Translations under genes and position numbers: made by a program
The notes under the pieces: generated by a model
Databases searched by the model: none
Told to the model about the DNA's origin: nothing
The model's input: the letters and a program-made list of their open reading frames with translations, nothing else
Source: Crocinitomicaceae bacterium
GTDB taxonomy: Bacteria; Bacteroidota; Bacteroidia; Flavobacteriales_D; Crocinitomicaceae
NCBI GenBank assembly: GCA_029238665.1
Contig: JAQWFQ010000024.1
Coordinates: 62,001-126,000, forward strand
Reading direction: 5' to 3'
DNA length: 64,000 nt
Shown: piece after piece, positions 10,809-19,704 of the stretch
Layout of the letters: every line of letters starts with the position of its first letter
Position numbering within the stretch: the first letter of the stretch is position 1

Positions 10809-10900
10809 CTGGTAATTAAAACTTTTAATCAGCTTTATGCTTCTTATTCAAGTTTAAAAGTACTTCTCATTCATGGAGAGAAAATATCCCTAATTTCACA

Positions 10901-10931
10901 CAAAAGTAAGGTAAAGTCAGCAAAAAGTCAA
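10901..10931 (-). promoter_or_regulatory. Bacteroidota-type promoter for rocD
   Basis: On the minus strand, TTG (10929-10931) is followed by exactly 20 nt and then TACTTTTG (10901-10908). This matches the -33 and -7 consensus (TTG and TAnnTTTG) and predicts a leader of roughly 120 nt. Confidence 0.6.
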
Positions 10932-10970
10932 TAGAGCAGCTAGTACCAAAAATGACTACAAGAATACCGA

Positions 10971-13664
10971 CTAAAACAGCTTAGCTTGATCTGAATCAGA
11001 ACTCACATCCCACTCTACTGTGTTTGAAACCTCATCATCTTCACCTTTAATTTCTTTGGGTTTAGTCTCATCTAGCTCTGGCCATGGTTCTCCACCATTA
11101 ACCGCATGATCAAGCACAACCTCCTTTACTTTCAGTTTCGTAACCTGATTTCCTTGCGCCTTTATTCCCTTAATCTCAATAAAATCCGCCAAATCAATTA
11201 CAGTGTCAGGTAAATTTTTAGTAGCCTTTAACAGTTTATTATAAACAATTCGTGCCATTGGTTTATATGAAGTGGATACGATATCCATAAACGAGCCTTC
11301 ACCTTCTGAAATAAACGACACTTTTTTATCTGACGTAACCTCACACAAGAAACGTTTACAATAATGTAACTCTTTCTTAGCATCATAATAAACAACAGAC
11401 AATGGTCGTTCTGGATACCACTTCTCAATGTGAATTAAATCATCATCAAAGTGAGAAGAAAGATCAAAATTAGTTAATCGGTACGCGCCTGACTTATACA
11501 GTGTAAGTATTTTATCCTGTCCTTTAAACTCACCTATAAAATCTCCTCTATTATCATCATTAAGACGACCAACAACTGGGTCATACCAAATCTTACGTGC
11601 AGCTAGTGTTGACCCTCCAACTTCCTTTTGCAAAATTTTTGAAACAATTTCTTTTGTTACACGGTTACCACCTGCACCACGACCTTTAATTAACAAGTCC
11701 CCTAAATCAACATCGAACTTCAAACGCTTTAAATGCGGTCTAGCTCTCAGTACAACTGTTACAACTTCACGTTCTCCGTTTGGATGAACGGTGAAATACA
11801 ACATCTTAGACCCACTTTTTCCTTTGGTTAAATCATACTCTGTATCTCGGGTAATTGAATTCACATTAAAGCGTTTCATCATTGTCGGCCCACCCTTTCC
11901 ATCTTGGTACATTAAATGATAAACAGTACGTTTATCGCCTTTTTTCCAAACATTAGCATAGACAATTCCCTTCCCTATAAACTTTTTGTCAGCAACCTTG
12001 GTAACCATCATTTTACCACTTGCAAAAAAGATGATAACATCATCAATGTCAGAACAATCAGCAATGTATTCAGCTTTTTTGATACTGTGACCTATAAACC
12101 CTTCCTCGTAGTCAACATATAGTTTCTTATTGGCTATAATTACCTTTGAAGCATTAATTGAATCGAACGTTTTTATTTCTGACTTACGTTCCTTGCCTTG
12201 ACCAAATCGTTTTTTTAGGTCTTTAAAATAATCAATGGCATACGCTACCAGATTTGCCAATTTATCCTTGACAACAACCATTTCGCCTTCAATCTTAGCT
12301 ATCGTTTCATTGGCTTTATCCACATCAAAACGCGTTATACGAATCATCGGTATTTGAGTTAAACGATGTAGGTCTTCGTCTAAAATTTCACGCGTTAACT
12401 GCTTGCTAAATGGTTTAAAAGCTTTGTATAAATAAGCATATAAAGTTTCTTTGTCTCCGTATTTCTTAAAATCAATGTACATCTCTTCATTAATGAAGAT
12501 TTGTTCTAAGGTTGAAAAATGCCACTGTTTCTCTAACTCATCTAAACGTATCTCTAACTCACGTTTCAATAAGTTTAATGTATTGTTTGTATTGACCTTA
12601 AGAATCTCCGTAGCCCCCATAAAACGAGGCTTATCAACATCAATCACAGATGAATTTGGAGAAATTGAGACCTCACAGTCTGTAAATGCATACAAAGCAT
12701 CCATTGACTTATCCGGAGAAACTCCTGCTGCTAAATGAATAACAACCTCAGCTGTTGCTGCCGTATTGTCTTCAATTTTTTTGATTTTAATTTTCCCCTT
12801 GTCGTTTGCCTTTAAAATTGAGTCAATCAATGATGTTGTTGTCCCATAAGGAACTTCTGTAACAACAAGTGTCTTATTGTCTTTCTTTGTAAGTTTAGCA
12901 CGAACACGGACCTTACCACCACGAAGACCGTCATTATAATTTGACACATCAATCATACCGCCATTTGGAAAGTCGGGATAAATTGTCACCTTTTTTCCTC
13001 TTAAGTGGTTAATTGATTGTTCTATTAATTCAACAAAATTATGTGGCATTATCTTACACGCCATACCTACAGCAATTCCTTCAGCACCTTGCGCTAGTAA
13101 TAAAGGAAACTTAACAGGAAGCTGATCTGGCTCGTTATTACGACCATCATAACTCTTTAACCAATTCGTAGTTTTGGCATTAAAAACAATATGCGCAGCT
13201 AGTTTTGATATTCGCGCTTCGATATAACGTGGAGCTGCTGCACCATCTCCTGTCAGTGTATTACCCCAGTTTCCTTGGCAATCTATCAGTAGATCCTTCT
13301 GACCAAGGTGAACAAGCGCGTCACCTATGGAGGCATCACCATGAGGGTGATATTTCATTGTGTTTCCGATGATATTCGCCACCTTATTGTAACGACCATC
13401 ATCCATCTCCTTCATGGAGTGTAAAATTCTTCGTTGTACCGGTTTAAAACCATCATGCAAAGAAGGAACTGCTCGTTCTAAAATAACATATGAAGCATAA
13501 TCTAAAAACCAATTTTCATACAATCCACTAACCGGAATAATATTGTCTGAAACATTTTTTTCTTGAAACGGGTTATCTCCCTCCTCATTTTTAATATCCT
13601 GATTCTCATCCTTATTACCGTCGTTCAATTCGTTCTCTTCGAACTCGTTCTTTTCGTCAGCCAT
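10971..13664 (-). CDS. parC: DNA topoisomerase IV subunit A
   Basis: Cleavage and rejoining subunit of topoisomerase IV, which unlinks daughter chromosomes together with ParE. The protein has 897 residues. Motifs include GFKPVQRRIL (72-81), KYHPHGDASIGDALV (104-118) and the catalytic Tyr147 in APRYIEARIS. The C-terminal part is beta-pinwheel-like with degenerate repeats. Residues 1-40 form an acidic, Asn/Glu/Asp-rich extension and the extreme C-terminus is also acidic. parE ends 1 nt upstream, so they form one operon. GyrA is less likely because the clean GyrA-box repeats are absent and the parE pairing fits topoisomerase IV. Confidence 0.93.
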   Translation of the reverse strand: MADEKNEFEENELNDGNKDENQDIKNEEGDNPFQEKNVSDNIIPVSGLYENWFLDYASYVILERAVPSLHDGFKPVQRRILHSMKEMDDGRYNKVANIIGNTMKYHPHGDASIGDALVHLGQKDLLIDCQGNWGNTLTGDGAAAPRYIEARISKLAAHIVFNAKTTNWLKSYDGRNNEPDQLPVKFPLLLAQGAEGIAVGMACKIMPHNFVELIEQSINHLRGKKVTIYPDFPNGGMIDVSNYNDGLRGGKVRVRAKLTKKDNKTLVVTEVPYGTTTSLIDSILKANDKGKIKIKKIEDNTAATAEVVIHLAAGVSPDKSMDALYAFTDCEVSISPNSSVIDVDKPRFMGATEILKVNTNNTLNLLKRELEIRLDELEKQWHFSTLEQIFINEEMYIDFKKYGDKETLYAYLYKAFKPFSKQLTREILDEDLHRLTQIPMIRITRFDVDKANETIAKIEGEMVVVKDKLANLVAYAIDYFKDLKKRFGQGKERKSEIKTFDSINASKVIIANKKLYVDYEEGFIGHSIKKAEYIADCSDIDDVIIFFASGKMMVTKVADKKFIGKGIVYANVWKKGDKRTVYHLMYQDGKGGPTMMKRFNVNSITRDTEYDLTKGKSGSKMLYFTVHPNGEREVVTVVLRARPHLKRLKFDVDLGDLLIKGRGAGGNRVTKEIVSKILQKEVGGSTLAARKIWYDPVVGRLNDDNRGDFIGEFKGQDKILTLYKSGAYRLTNFDLSSHFDDDLIHIEKWYPERPLSVVYYDAKKELHYCKRFLCEVTSDKKVSFISEGEGSFMDIVSTSYKPMARIVYNKLLKATKNLPDTVIDLADFIEIKGIKAQGNQVTKLKVKEVVLDHAVNGGEPWPELDETKPKEIKGEDDEVSNTVEWDVSSDSDQAKLF

Positions 13665-13665
13665 A

Positions 13666-15534
13666 TTATGATGCTTTATCTAATTTATCCTTACCTAACT
13701 CTGGTTCATCTTCAACACGCAAATTATCGATAATGAACTCTTGCCTAGCTGGCGTATTCTTACCCATAAAATAAGACAAGATTGAATCAATGGACGATTC
13801 CTTAGAAAGAATGACAGGCTCTAAACGAATATCATCACCTATAAAGTGCTGAAACTCATCTGGAGAAATCTCACCCAACCCTTTAAATCGAGTAATCTCA
13901 GGAGATTTACCCAATTCGCTCATTGCATCTCTTCGCTCTTGCTCAGAGTAACAGTAAATTGTTTTCTTTTTATTTCGAACTCTAAATAGAGGCGTTTGTA
14001 AAACATATACGTGACCACGTTTAATTAAATCTGGAAAAAACTGAAGGAAGAAGGTTAATAACAACAAGCGTATATGCATACCGTCAACATCCGCATCCGT
14101 TGCTATTACGATCTTATTGTACCGTAAGTCATCCATATCATCTTCTATACTCAAGGCCGCTTGAATCAAGTTGAATTCTTCATTTTCATAAACAACTTTT
14201 TTTGTCAACCCATAACTATTCAGTGGCTTCCCTTTTAAAGAGAATACCGCCTGAGTATTGACATCCCTTGACTTGGTTATTGATCCACTGGCAGAATCAC
14301 CCTCTGTAATAAACAACGTTGTCTCTTCTCGTTGTTTCTTTTTCAGATCAGTTAAATGAACCCTACAGTCTCTCAATTTTTTATTGTGAAGGTTTGCTTT
14401 TTTAGCGCGCTCTCTTGCTATTTTTCGAATTCCAGAAAGTTCTTTCCGTTCTTTTTCAGATTGTTTAATCTTCTTCTCAAGAACATCAACCACATCTGGG
14501 TTTCTATGTAAAAAATTATCTAGTTTTTCTTTCAAGAAATCATTTACAAATGCACGCATTGACTTCCCTCCAGGCTCTATTTCTAATGACCCTAGCTTTG
14601 TCTTTGTTTGAGATTCAAACACAGGTTCAACAACCTTAACTGCAATAGCAGCAACGATAGATTGTCGGATATCCGAAGCCTCATAATTTTTTCCGTAAAA
14701 ATCTTTAATCACTTTCGCTACCGACTCTCGAAAAGCCGATTGATGGGTACCTCCCTGGGTTGTATGCTGTCCATTAACAAAAGAATAATAGTCTTCACCG
14801 TATGTTTTACCATGCGTAAAAGCAACCTCAATATCGTCATCTTCTATATGAATAATTGGATACAATGGATCACCATCCATATTGTCCTCCAACAAATCTT
14901 TCAATCCATTTTTAGACACGAATTTTTCACCATTCATTTTTATCACCAACCCTCTATTCAGGTAGCAATAGTTCCACATCATTTTCTGAAGGTACGCCGT
15001 CTTATAAGCATACTTCTTGAATATTACTTCATCAGCAACAAACTCAACATACGTTCCATTCTCCTCTTCGGTCACCTCCATCTTAGGGTCATCTACTAAC
15101 ACACCTCGTTCGAACGTTGCCGATTTCTTTTCTCCATCACGCACTGAGTAAACCATAAAACGGGAAGAAAGTGCATTTACCGCCTTAGAACCAACCCCAT
15201 TCAATCCTACAGATTTCTTAAAGGCCTTCGAGTCATACTTCCCTCCTGTATTGATCTTCGAAACAACATCCACCACCTTTCCTAGAGGAATCCCACGTCC
15301 ATAATCTCTAATAGAGACAATGCCATCTTTAATTTTAACATCAATACGCTTCCCATTCCCCATGACAAACTCATCGATGCAATTATCAACCACCTCTTTT
15401 ACAAGAATGTATATCCCGTCATCCGCGGACGAACCATCTCCTAATTTCCCGATATACATACCAGGTCTTAGTCGAATATGCTCTTTCCAATCAAGGGAGC
15501 GGATATTATCTTCAGTATATTGATTTTCTGCCAT
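13666..15534 (-). CDS. parE: DNA topoisomerase IV subunit B
   Basis: ATPase subunit of topoisomerase IV, 622 residues. GHKL ATPase motifs are [10 protein letters not shown] (N box), [10 protein letters not shown] and [14 protein letters not shown]. The transducer domain is followed by TOPRIM motifs [13 protein letters not shown] and [12 protein letters not shown], and a C-terminal [13 protein letters not shown]. The missing long insert and the parC neighbour favour ParE over GyrB. A TATATTTG box lies at 15561-15568, about 27 nt upstream of the start. Confidence 0.94.
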   Translation of the reverse strand: MAENQYTEDNIRSLDWKEHIRLRPGMYIGKLGDGSSADDGIYILVKEVVDNCIDEFVMGNGKRIDVKIKDGIVSIRDYGRGIPLGKVVDVVSKINTGGKYDSKAFKKSVGLNGVGSKAVNALSSRFMVYSVRDGEKKSATFERGVLVDDPKMEVTEEENGTYVEFVADEVIFKKYAYKTAYLQKMMWNYCYLNRGLVIKMNGEKFVSKNGLKDLLEDNMDGDPLYPIIHIEDDDIEVAFTHGKTYGEDYYSFVNGQHTTQGGTHQSAFRESVAKVIKDFYGKNYEASDIRQSIVAAIAVKVVEPVFESQTKTKLGSLEIEPGGKSMRAFVNDFLKEKLDNFLHRNPDVVDVLEKKIKQSEKERKELSGIRKIARERAKKANLHNKKLRDCRVHLTDLKKKQREETTLFITEGDSASGSITKSRDVNTQAVFSLKGKPLNSYGLTKKVVYENEEFNLIQAALSIEDDMDDLRYNKIVIATDADVDGMHIRLLLLTFFLQFFPDLIKRGHVYVLQTPLFRVRNKKKTIYCYSEQERRDAMSELGKSPEITRFKGLGEISPDEFQHFIGDDIRLEPVILSKESSIDSILSYFMGKNTPARQEFIIDNLRVEDEPELGKDKLDKAS

Positions 15535-15560
15535 TTAAATAGAATTGTTAGACAACCTAC

Positions 15561-15568
15561 CAAATATA
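15561..15568 (-). promoter_or_regulatory. Likely -7 box for parE-parC
   Basis: TATATTTG on the minus strand matches TAnnTTTG and lies 27 nt upstream of parE. No TTG is found at the expected distance, so support is partial. Confidence 0.4.
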
Positions 15569-15637
15569 ACGAAGTAAAACCGGTGATTCTCTTTAAAACA
15601 CTAGAACTTATTCACTTTTAGCCGTTAAAAACTGCCA

Positions 15638-16549
15638 CTAAACGAAGTACGTAGAACCATCTTCAACCACCTCACAATTTTCAAACACTGTTTTAGCCTC
15701 CTCAACATGAAGTTCACCATCATTATAACGAGCACTTAAATGACCCATTAACAACTTACCCACTTGCGCCTTCTTCGCAATACTAGCCGCCTGAATAGCC
15801 GTTGAATGAAAAGTAGACTTGGCACGATCAATAAAAGCCTCTGTAAAAGTTGCTTCATGGTAAAGCGTTGAAGCATTTTGAATAAAAGGTATTACCGCTT
15901 CATAATATTTCGTATCAGAACAAAAAGCGTAAGACCGCGGTTTTTTAGGAGCCTTTGTGTATTTTTCAAATGAAAGAACGGTCCCATCATCAGCAACTAC
16001 ATCCACCCCCTTCTTAAGGCGATGCATATACTCAACCTTAACACCGTCAGCAATCGCAATCTCTGTTCTAAGATTACGCTCACGTTCCTTTTCCTGTATT
16101 AAATAACCAATAGTAGGCACCTTATGCGAAAGAGGAAAGTGATGAAGGCTAAAAATATCATCTTCAAAAAAACAAGCGTTAGAATTTGCATCGAGCGTAT
16201 GAAAGTTCAACTCATAAGCCAAACGAGAATGACCATAATGTAACTGAAGTTCAACTATTTCTTTCAACCCTTCAGGCCCATAGATATTAATTGGTTTAAC
16301 ACGGCCTAATAAATGCATAGAACTCAAAAGCCCTACCAACCCAAAATAATGATCGCCATGTAAATGAGAAATAAGAATGTGCTCAATACGCTGTAACTTA
16401 ATTCCATATTTCCGAATCTGAACCTGCGTTCCCTCCCCGCAATCAATCAAAATATGTCTGCCATTACACTCCACATACTGAGACGTTGGACCTCTATTTT
16501 CAGTTGGCAACGCCGAACCACTCCCTAAAATTGTTACTAAAAAATGCAC
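15638..16549 (-). CDS. rnz: Ribonuclease Z
   Basis: Metallo-beta-lactamase-fold endoribonuclease that trims tRNA 3' ends, 303 residues. It starts MHFLVTILGSGSALPTENRG, typical of the family, and the zinc motif is HLHGDH (about 60-65). Further ligands fit PLSHKVPTIGY, the FCSDTKY segment, YHEATF and GHLSARY. It lies 4 nt after the STAS gene and appears to be the last gene of a pyrR-pyrB-STAS-rnz operon. Confidence 0.93.
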   Translation of the reverse strand: MHFLVTILGSGSALPTENRGPTSQYVECNGRHILIDCGEGTQVQIRKYGIKLQRIEHILISHLHGDHYFGLVGLLSSMHLLGRVKPINIYGPEGLKEIVELQLHYGHSRLAYELNFHTLDANSNACFFEDDIFSLHHFPLSHKVPTIGYLIQEKERERNLRTEIAIADGVKVEYMHRLKKGVDVVADDGTVLSFEKYTKAPKKPRSYAFCSDTKYYEAVIPFIQNASTLYHEATFTEAFIDRAKSTFHSTAIQAASIAKKAQVGKLLMGHLSARYNDGELHVEEAKTVFENCEVVEDGSTYFV

Positions 16550-16553
16550 GCGA

Positions 16554-16889
16554 TTAAATCTTTGCTAACGCCTCTTCTTGACCTACAGTGATTGTTAAAA
16601 CCTTATCCAATTGCGCAATTTCAATCAACTTACGAACACCTGGAAGTAATCCACATAAAACAAACTTACCATTGGTATCTTTACACATACGGTTAGCCAC
16701 AAGCAAAGCGCTCAATCCAGAAGAATCGCAATACTTGGTCGCAGTCATGTCAATCACAATATTGTTAACACCACCTTTTTCTAAAACAACCAACTCTGCT
16801 TTTAACCCAGATGAATTAGAAGCATTCAACTTCTCCACACTTGTTTTAACGACAGCTGTACCGTTACTTTTGCTAACTATAAAATCCAT
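16554..16889 (-). CDS. STAS-domain protein (anti-anti-sigma factor type)
   Basis: A single STAS domain of 111 residues. The conserved region IDMTATKYCDSSGLSALL (about 46-63) contains the Asp-Ser-Ser-Gly motif whose serine is phosphorylated in SpoIIAA-type antagonists. By family knowledge such proteins bind and are phosphorylated by GHKL-type kinases in partner-switching systems. No sigma factor is adjacent; a SiaB-like GHKL protein lies about 2.2 kb upstream (19100-19687). It lies between pyrB (30 nt) and rnz (4 nt), a setting I recall from other Flavobacteriia. Confidence 0.85.
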   Translation of the reverse strand: MDFIVSKSNGTAVVKTSVEKLNASNSSGLKAELVVLEKGGVNNIVIDMTATKYCDSSGLSALLVANRMCKDTNGKFVLCGLLPGVRKLIEIAQLDKVLTITVGQEEALAKI

Positions 16890-16919
16890 ATTGAATTTAT
16901 TTCAATTTATCTAACCACT

Positions 16920-17849
16920 CTACCTCTTAATCTTGGATGCCAGTAAATAGATTACAGCCATTCGAACCGCAACGCCATTTTCCACTTGATCTAAAATAAT
17001 GGCCTGCTCAGAATCAGCAACATCACTTGTGATTTCCACACCTCTATTAATTGGACAAGGATGCATTATCACAATTTCTTTCGGCAGGTTATCCAACATT
17101 TCTTTTGTGAGTCCGTATTGCATCGAATACTCTCGAAGTGACGGGAAGTATTTAATATCTTGACGCTCCAATTGTATTCGCAACATATTTGCAACATCAC
17201 ACCACTCCAGTGCTTTTTTCAAGTCATACTCAACCTTAACCCCCAGCTCATGAATATACTTCGGGATTAGCGTTGTTGGACCACAAACCATAACTTCAGC
17301 CCCCAGTTTTTGAAGGCAATAAATGTTTGATAACGCTACACGCGAATGAATGATATCACCAACTATCACAACCTTTTTTCCTTCTACAGATCCCAATCGT
17401 TCTCGAACCGAATACGAATCCAACAATGCCTGTGTAGGGTGTTCGTGCGTTCCATCTCCTGCGTTAACAACCTTAGCATCAACACGCTCAGACAAAAACT
17501 TAGCCGCACCAGGATTAGGATGCCTCATGACAACCATATCAACTTTCATCGAAAGTATGTTGTTAACCGTATCAATAAGCGTCTCCCCTTTCTTGACAGA
17601 ACTACTAGCTGCAGAAAAATTTACAATATCTGCAGACATTCGTTTTTCAGCTAATTCAAAAGACAATCGCGTTCTTGTTGAATTCTCAAAAAACAAATTA
17701 GCAATCGTAATATCCCTTAAAGACGGTACTTTTTTAATTGGTCGATTGATCACCTCTTTAAAAGCATCTGCTGTTTTAAAAATAAGTTCAATATCCTTTT
17801 TAGTTAGGTCTTTTATCCCTACTAAATGTTCAACACTTAAACTATCCAT
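16920..17849 (-). CDS. pyrB: Aspartate carbamoyltransferase catalytic subunit
   Basis: Makes N-carbamoyl-aspartate from carbamoyl phosphate and aspartate in pyrimidine synthesis. The 309-residue length is normal. Motifs are FFENSTRTRLSFELA (carbamoyl phosphate site), MRHPNPGAAKFL, HPTQALLD and a C-terminal IMHPCPINRGVEI. Its first codons overlap the end of pyrR by 8 nt, so translation is coupled. No pyrI regulatory chain is nearby, which fits PyrR-associated ATCases. Confidence 0.95.
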   Translation of the reverse strand: MDSLSVEHLVGIKDLTKKDIELIFKTADAFKEVINRPIKKVPSLRDITIANLFFENSTRTRLSFELAEKRMSADIVNFSAASSSVKKGETLIDTVNNILSMKVDMVVMRHPNPGAAKFLSERVDAKVVNAGDGTHEHPTQALLDSYSVRERLGSVEGKKVVIVGDIIHSRVALSNIYCLQKLGAEVMVCGPTTLIPKYIHELGVKVEYDLKKALEWCDVANMLRIQLERQDIKYFPSLREYSMQYGLTKEMLDNLPKEIVIMHPCPINRGVEITSDVADSEQAIILDQVENGVAVRMAVIYLLASKIKR

Positions 17850-18390
17850 TTGAATCAGGTGTAAAAAGTACTACTCTATCCTCTCCTTCTATTTCTTTCC
17901 ATTCAACAGAAACACGTTCTGAAATCAATGTATCTACTGTCTTCCCAACATAATCTGCTTGAATCGGTAAATCTCTCCTAAACCTTCGATCAACTAAAGC
18001 CAACAACTCTACTTGTTCCGGTCTACCAAATGCAAGCAAAGCATCTAATCCAGATCTAATTGTACGCCCTGTATATAGGACATCATCCATAAGTATAACC
18101 TTCTTATTTTCAATTACAAAATCAATATTTGTTGCACTGGGTATAAGAGGGATGTCTCTGCGTCGAAAATCATCTCTATAAAATGTAATGTCTAAATTTC
18201 CACAAACAACTTCTTTGCCTAGAATTGACTCTAGACGTTCTTTAATACGTGTCAAAACATTAATTCCACGCGGCTGCAAACCGATTAAAACTGTATTTGA
18301 GAAGTCGTTATGAATTTCAATGAGTTGGTAACAAAGTCGATTAATCGTCAGTTCAAAGTGCTTTGAATTAAGAATCACTTGTCGTTCCAT
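17842..18390 (-). CDS. pyrR: PyrR bifunctional regulator / uracil phosphoribosyltransferase family protein
   Basis: Phosphoribosyltransferase-fold protein of 182 residues. The PRPP loop is VILMDDVLYTGRTIRS and an LIGLQPRG segment lies near residue 40; length and position before pyrB fit PyrR. In Firmicutes PyrR binds pyr leader RNA and has UPRTase activity. I chose the ATG at 18390 (MERQVILNSKHF); a TTG three codons upstream is also in frame. A perfect TATCTTTG box ends only 6 nt before the ATG, leaving almost no leader for RNA attenuation. Confidence 0.88.
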   Translation of the reverse strand: MERQVILNSKHFELTINRLCYQLIEIHNDFSNTVLIGLQPRGINVLTRIKERLESILGKEVVCGNLDITFYRDDFRRRDIPLIPSATNIDFVIENKKVILMDDVLYTGRTIRSGLDALLAFGRPEQVELLALVDRRFRRDLPIQADYVGKTVDTLISERVSVEWKEIEGEDRVVLFTPDSNG

Positions 18391-18396
18391 TGGCAA

Positions 18397-18404
18397 CAAA
18401 GATA
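18397..18404 (-). promoter_or_regulatory. -7 promoter box of pyrR operon
   Basis: TATCTTTG on the minus strand, ending 6 nt before the pyrR ATG. It matches TAnnTTTG exactly, though no TTG lies at the ideal upstream spacing. If used, transcription would start only a few nucleotides before the start codon. Confidence 0.5.
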
Positions 18405-18501
18405 AAAGTATTTATGACCCTCTTAAGTAAATGCACCTAAAATTTAGTCGATATCCACCAACTTTTAACAGTAGAACACTAAAAGACAATGGAACATTAG
18501 C

Positions 18502-18843
18502 TTAGTTACCTCCTTTTTTCTTAACCGAAAAACCTTCTTTAATTAACAAAGCGTATACCTTCTCCTTGAAATTCCCTTGAATAAGAACATCCCCATCCTT
18601 AGCTGCCCCTCCAACACCACATTTACTTTTAAGAAGTTTCGCTAAGTCTTTAAGGTCTTCGTTGGGCCCAACAAAACCTTCAACAAGTGTGACATCTTTA
18701 CCCGCACGCTTCTTTCTATCTATAGAAACATATAAACGCTGTTCATCAACAGGCAACAACTCCTCCTCGTCATGTTCATCGTAAGAATAATCAAAATCTG
18801 GATTTGTAGAGTACACTACATTTAACTTGTTTTTTTTACTCAT
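18502..18843 (-). CDS. SUI1/eIF1-like translation factor (YciH family)
   Basis: A 113-residue protein whose second half is a SUI1 domain: LYVSIDRKKRAGKDVTLVEG, then LAKLLKSKCGVGGAAKDGDV and IQGNFKEKVYALL. This matches bacterial YciH homologues of eukaryotic eIF1, which affect start-codon fidelity. The first 35 residues are acidic and variable. A TATTTTTG box lies about 50 nt upstream (18893-18900). Confidence 0.88.
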   Translation of the reverse strand: MSKKNKLNVVYSTNPDFDYSYDEHDEEELLPVDEQRLYVSIDRKKRAGKDVTLVEGFVGPNEDLKDLAKLLKSKCGVGGAAKDGDVLIQGNFKEKVYALLIKEGFSVKKKGGN

Positions 18844-18892
18844 AACACCACATTAACTTGAATCGATTTCACTGGATAATTATAGACAATAT

Positions 18893-18900
18893 CAAAAATA
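18893..18900 (-). promoter_or_regulatory. Possible -7 box for the SUI1-like gene
   Basis: TATTTTTG on the minus strand, about 50 nt before the start and just downstream of the small Cys/Lys-rich gene's stop codon. No good -33 element is visible. Confidence 0.3.
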
Positions 18901-18908
18901 GAACACTT

Positions 18909-19043
18909 CTAGACTTTAGGACATTTTTTACAATTTACCCCTCCCTTCTTGAACTTCTTGCAACATTTTTTCTTTTTACAGGACCATTCTCCTACCGTTG
19001 GTAAAAGTAAATCATTTGATAATTGTGGATCTGTTTTTTTCAT
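18909..19043 (-). CDS. Small Cys/Lys-rich protein, 44 residues
   Basis: A 44-codon frame starts at ATG 19041-19043 and ends at TAG 18909-18911, filling the gap between the SUI1-like and SiaB-like genes. It begins MKKTDPQLSNDLLLPTVGEW and continues with a basic cluster holding five cysteines in the pattern C-K4-CC-(10)-C-x2-C, ending KCPKV. The Cys spacing with Lys suggests metal or RNA binding, but I know no function. I have a vague memory of similar CCKK..KKG..CKKCPK tails in other Flavobacteriia, which would make it a conserved small gene. Confidence 0.6.
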   Translation of the reverse strand: MKKTDPQLSNDLLLPTVGEWSCKKKKCCKKFKKGGVNCKKCPKV

Positions 19044-19099
19044 CTATTTAGAATAATTCTAAACAAATGTATTAAACTAATCTGACCTGAAAAAATAAT

Positions 19100-19687
19100 T
19101 CAAGCTAATTCTCGATCTAGATTAACATTAAAATCAAATAACATCTTCGAGTTATTCAACCTGTAAAAATTAGGCTTAATCGTATTCCCTGATTTCACAC
19201 GAGCAGTAACAAACCCAAGTCCTGTCCCTCCATTTTGAGTCAAAAATTCATTAGAAAGAATCGAAACATAATTCTCTTTCATCCTTGGTTTCGAATACGA
19301 GTTAATTAATTCAATTGAATCTTTTAACCCTTGACATTCCGATGGGGAAATAATATTAGCTATAATTATATTATACTGATCATCATTTCTAGCAACAATT
19401 AAATACCCTAATTGTTTATCAAAATCATCCTTACCTCCATGAAGTCGAACATTTCGAAGTCCTTCTGTCAATATTGAGAATATCCGTTTAACAACCTTCT
19501 TACTATCTCCCGAATTCATCAACACCCCTTCTGCAGCTAAAGCTAGCTTTGAACTCAAACTTTGAGAAAACGAACCAAAATAAGACATCACAATAGTGCA
19601 GTCTTGATTTTTCACTAAGTCATCAAGTCGACCTTGATAAACATCTCGGACCTCCAATGTTACTGTACTTGTTCGAGTCTCTGACAC
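19100..19687 (-). CDS. SiaB-like GHKL-fold protein (DUF6272 type)
   Basis: A 195-residue protein resembling the SiaB kinase family. The N-box-like segment TEGLRNVRLHG (74-84) supplies Glu75, Asn79 and His83, and a glycine-rich lid NGGTGLGF occurs at 153-160, as in GHKL ATPases. In Pseudomonas SiaB phosphorylates SiaC in a partner-switching pathway controlling biofilm signalling. No SiaC-like gene is visible here. The gene ends 12 nt before the small Cys/Lys gene's upstream region begins to lose coding signal, and starts 17 nt downstream of the giant T9SS gene, so it may be its operon partner. Confidence 0.65.
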   Translation of the reverse strand: MSETRTSTVTLEVRDVYQGRLDDLVKNQDCTIVMSYFGSFSQSLSSKLALAAEGVLMNSGDSKKVVKRIFSILTEGLRNVRLHGGKDDFDKQLGYLIVARNDDQYNIIIANIISPSECQGLKDSIELINSYSKPRMKENYVSILSNEFLTQNGGTGLGFVTARVKSGNTIKPNFYRLNNSKMLFDFNVNLDRELA

Positions 19688-19704
19688 TTAACTAAACACT
19701 AAAT

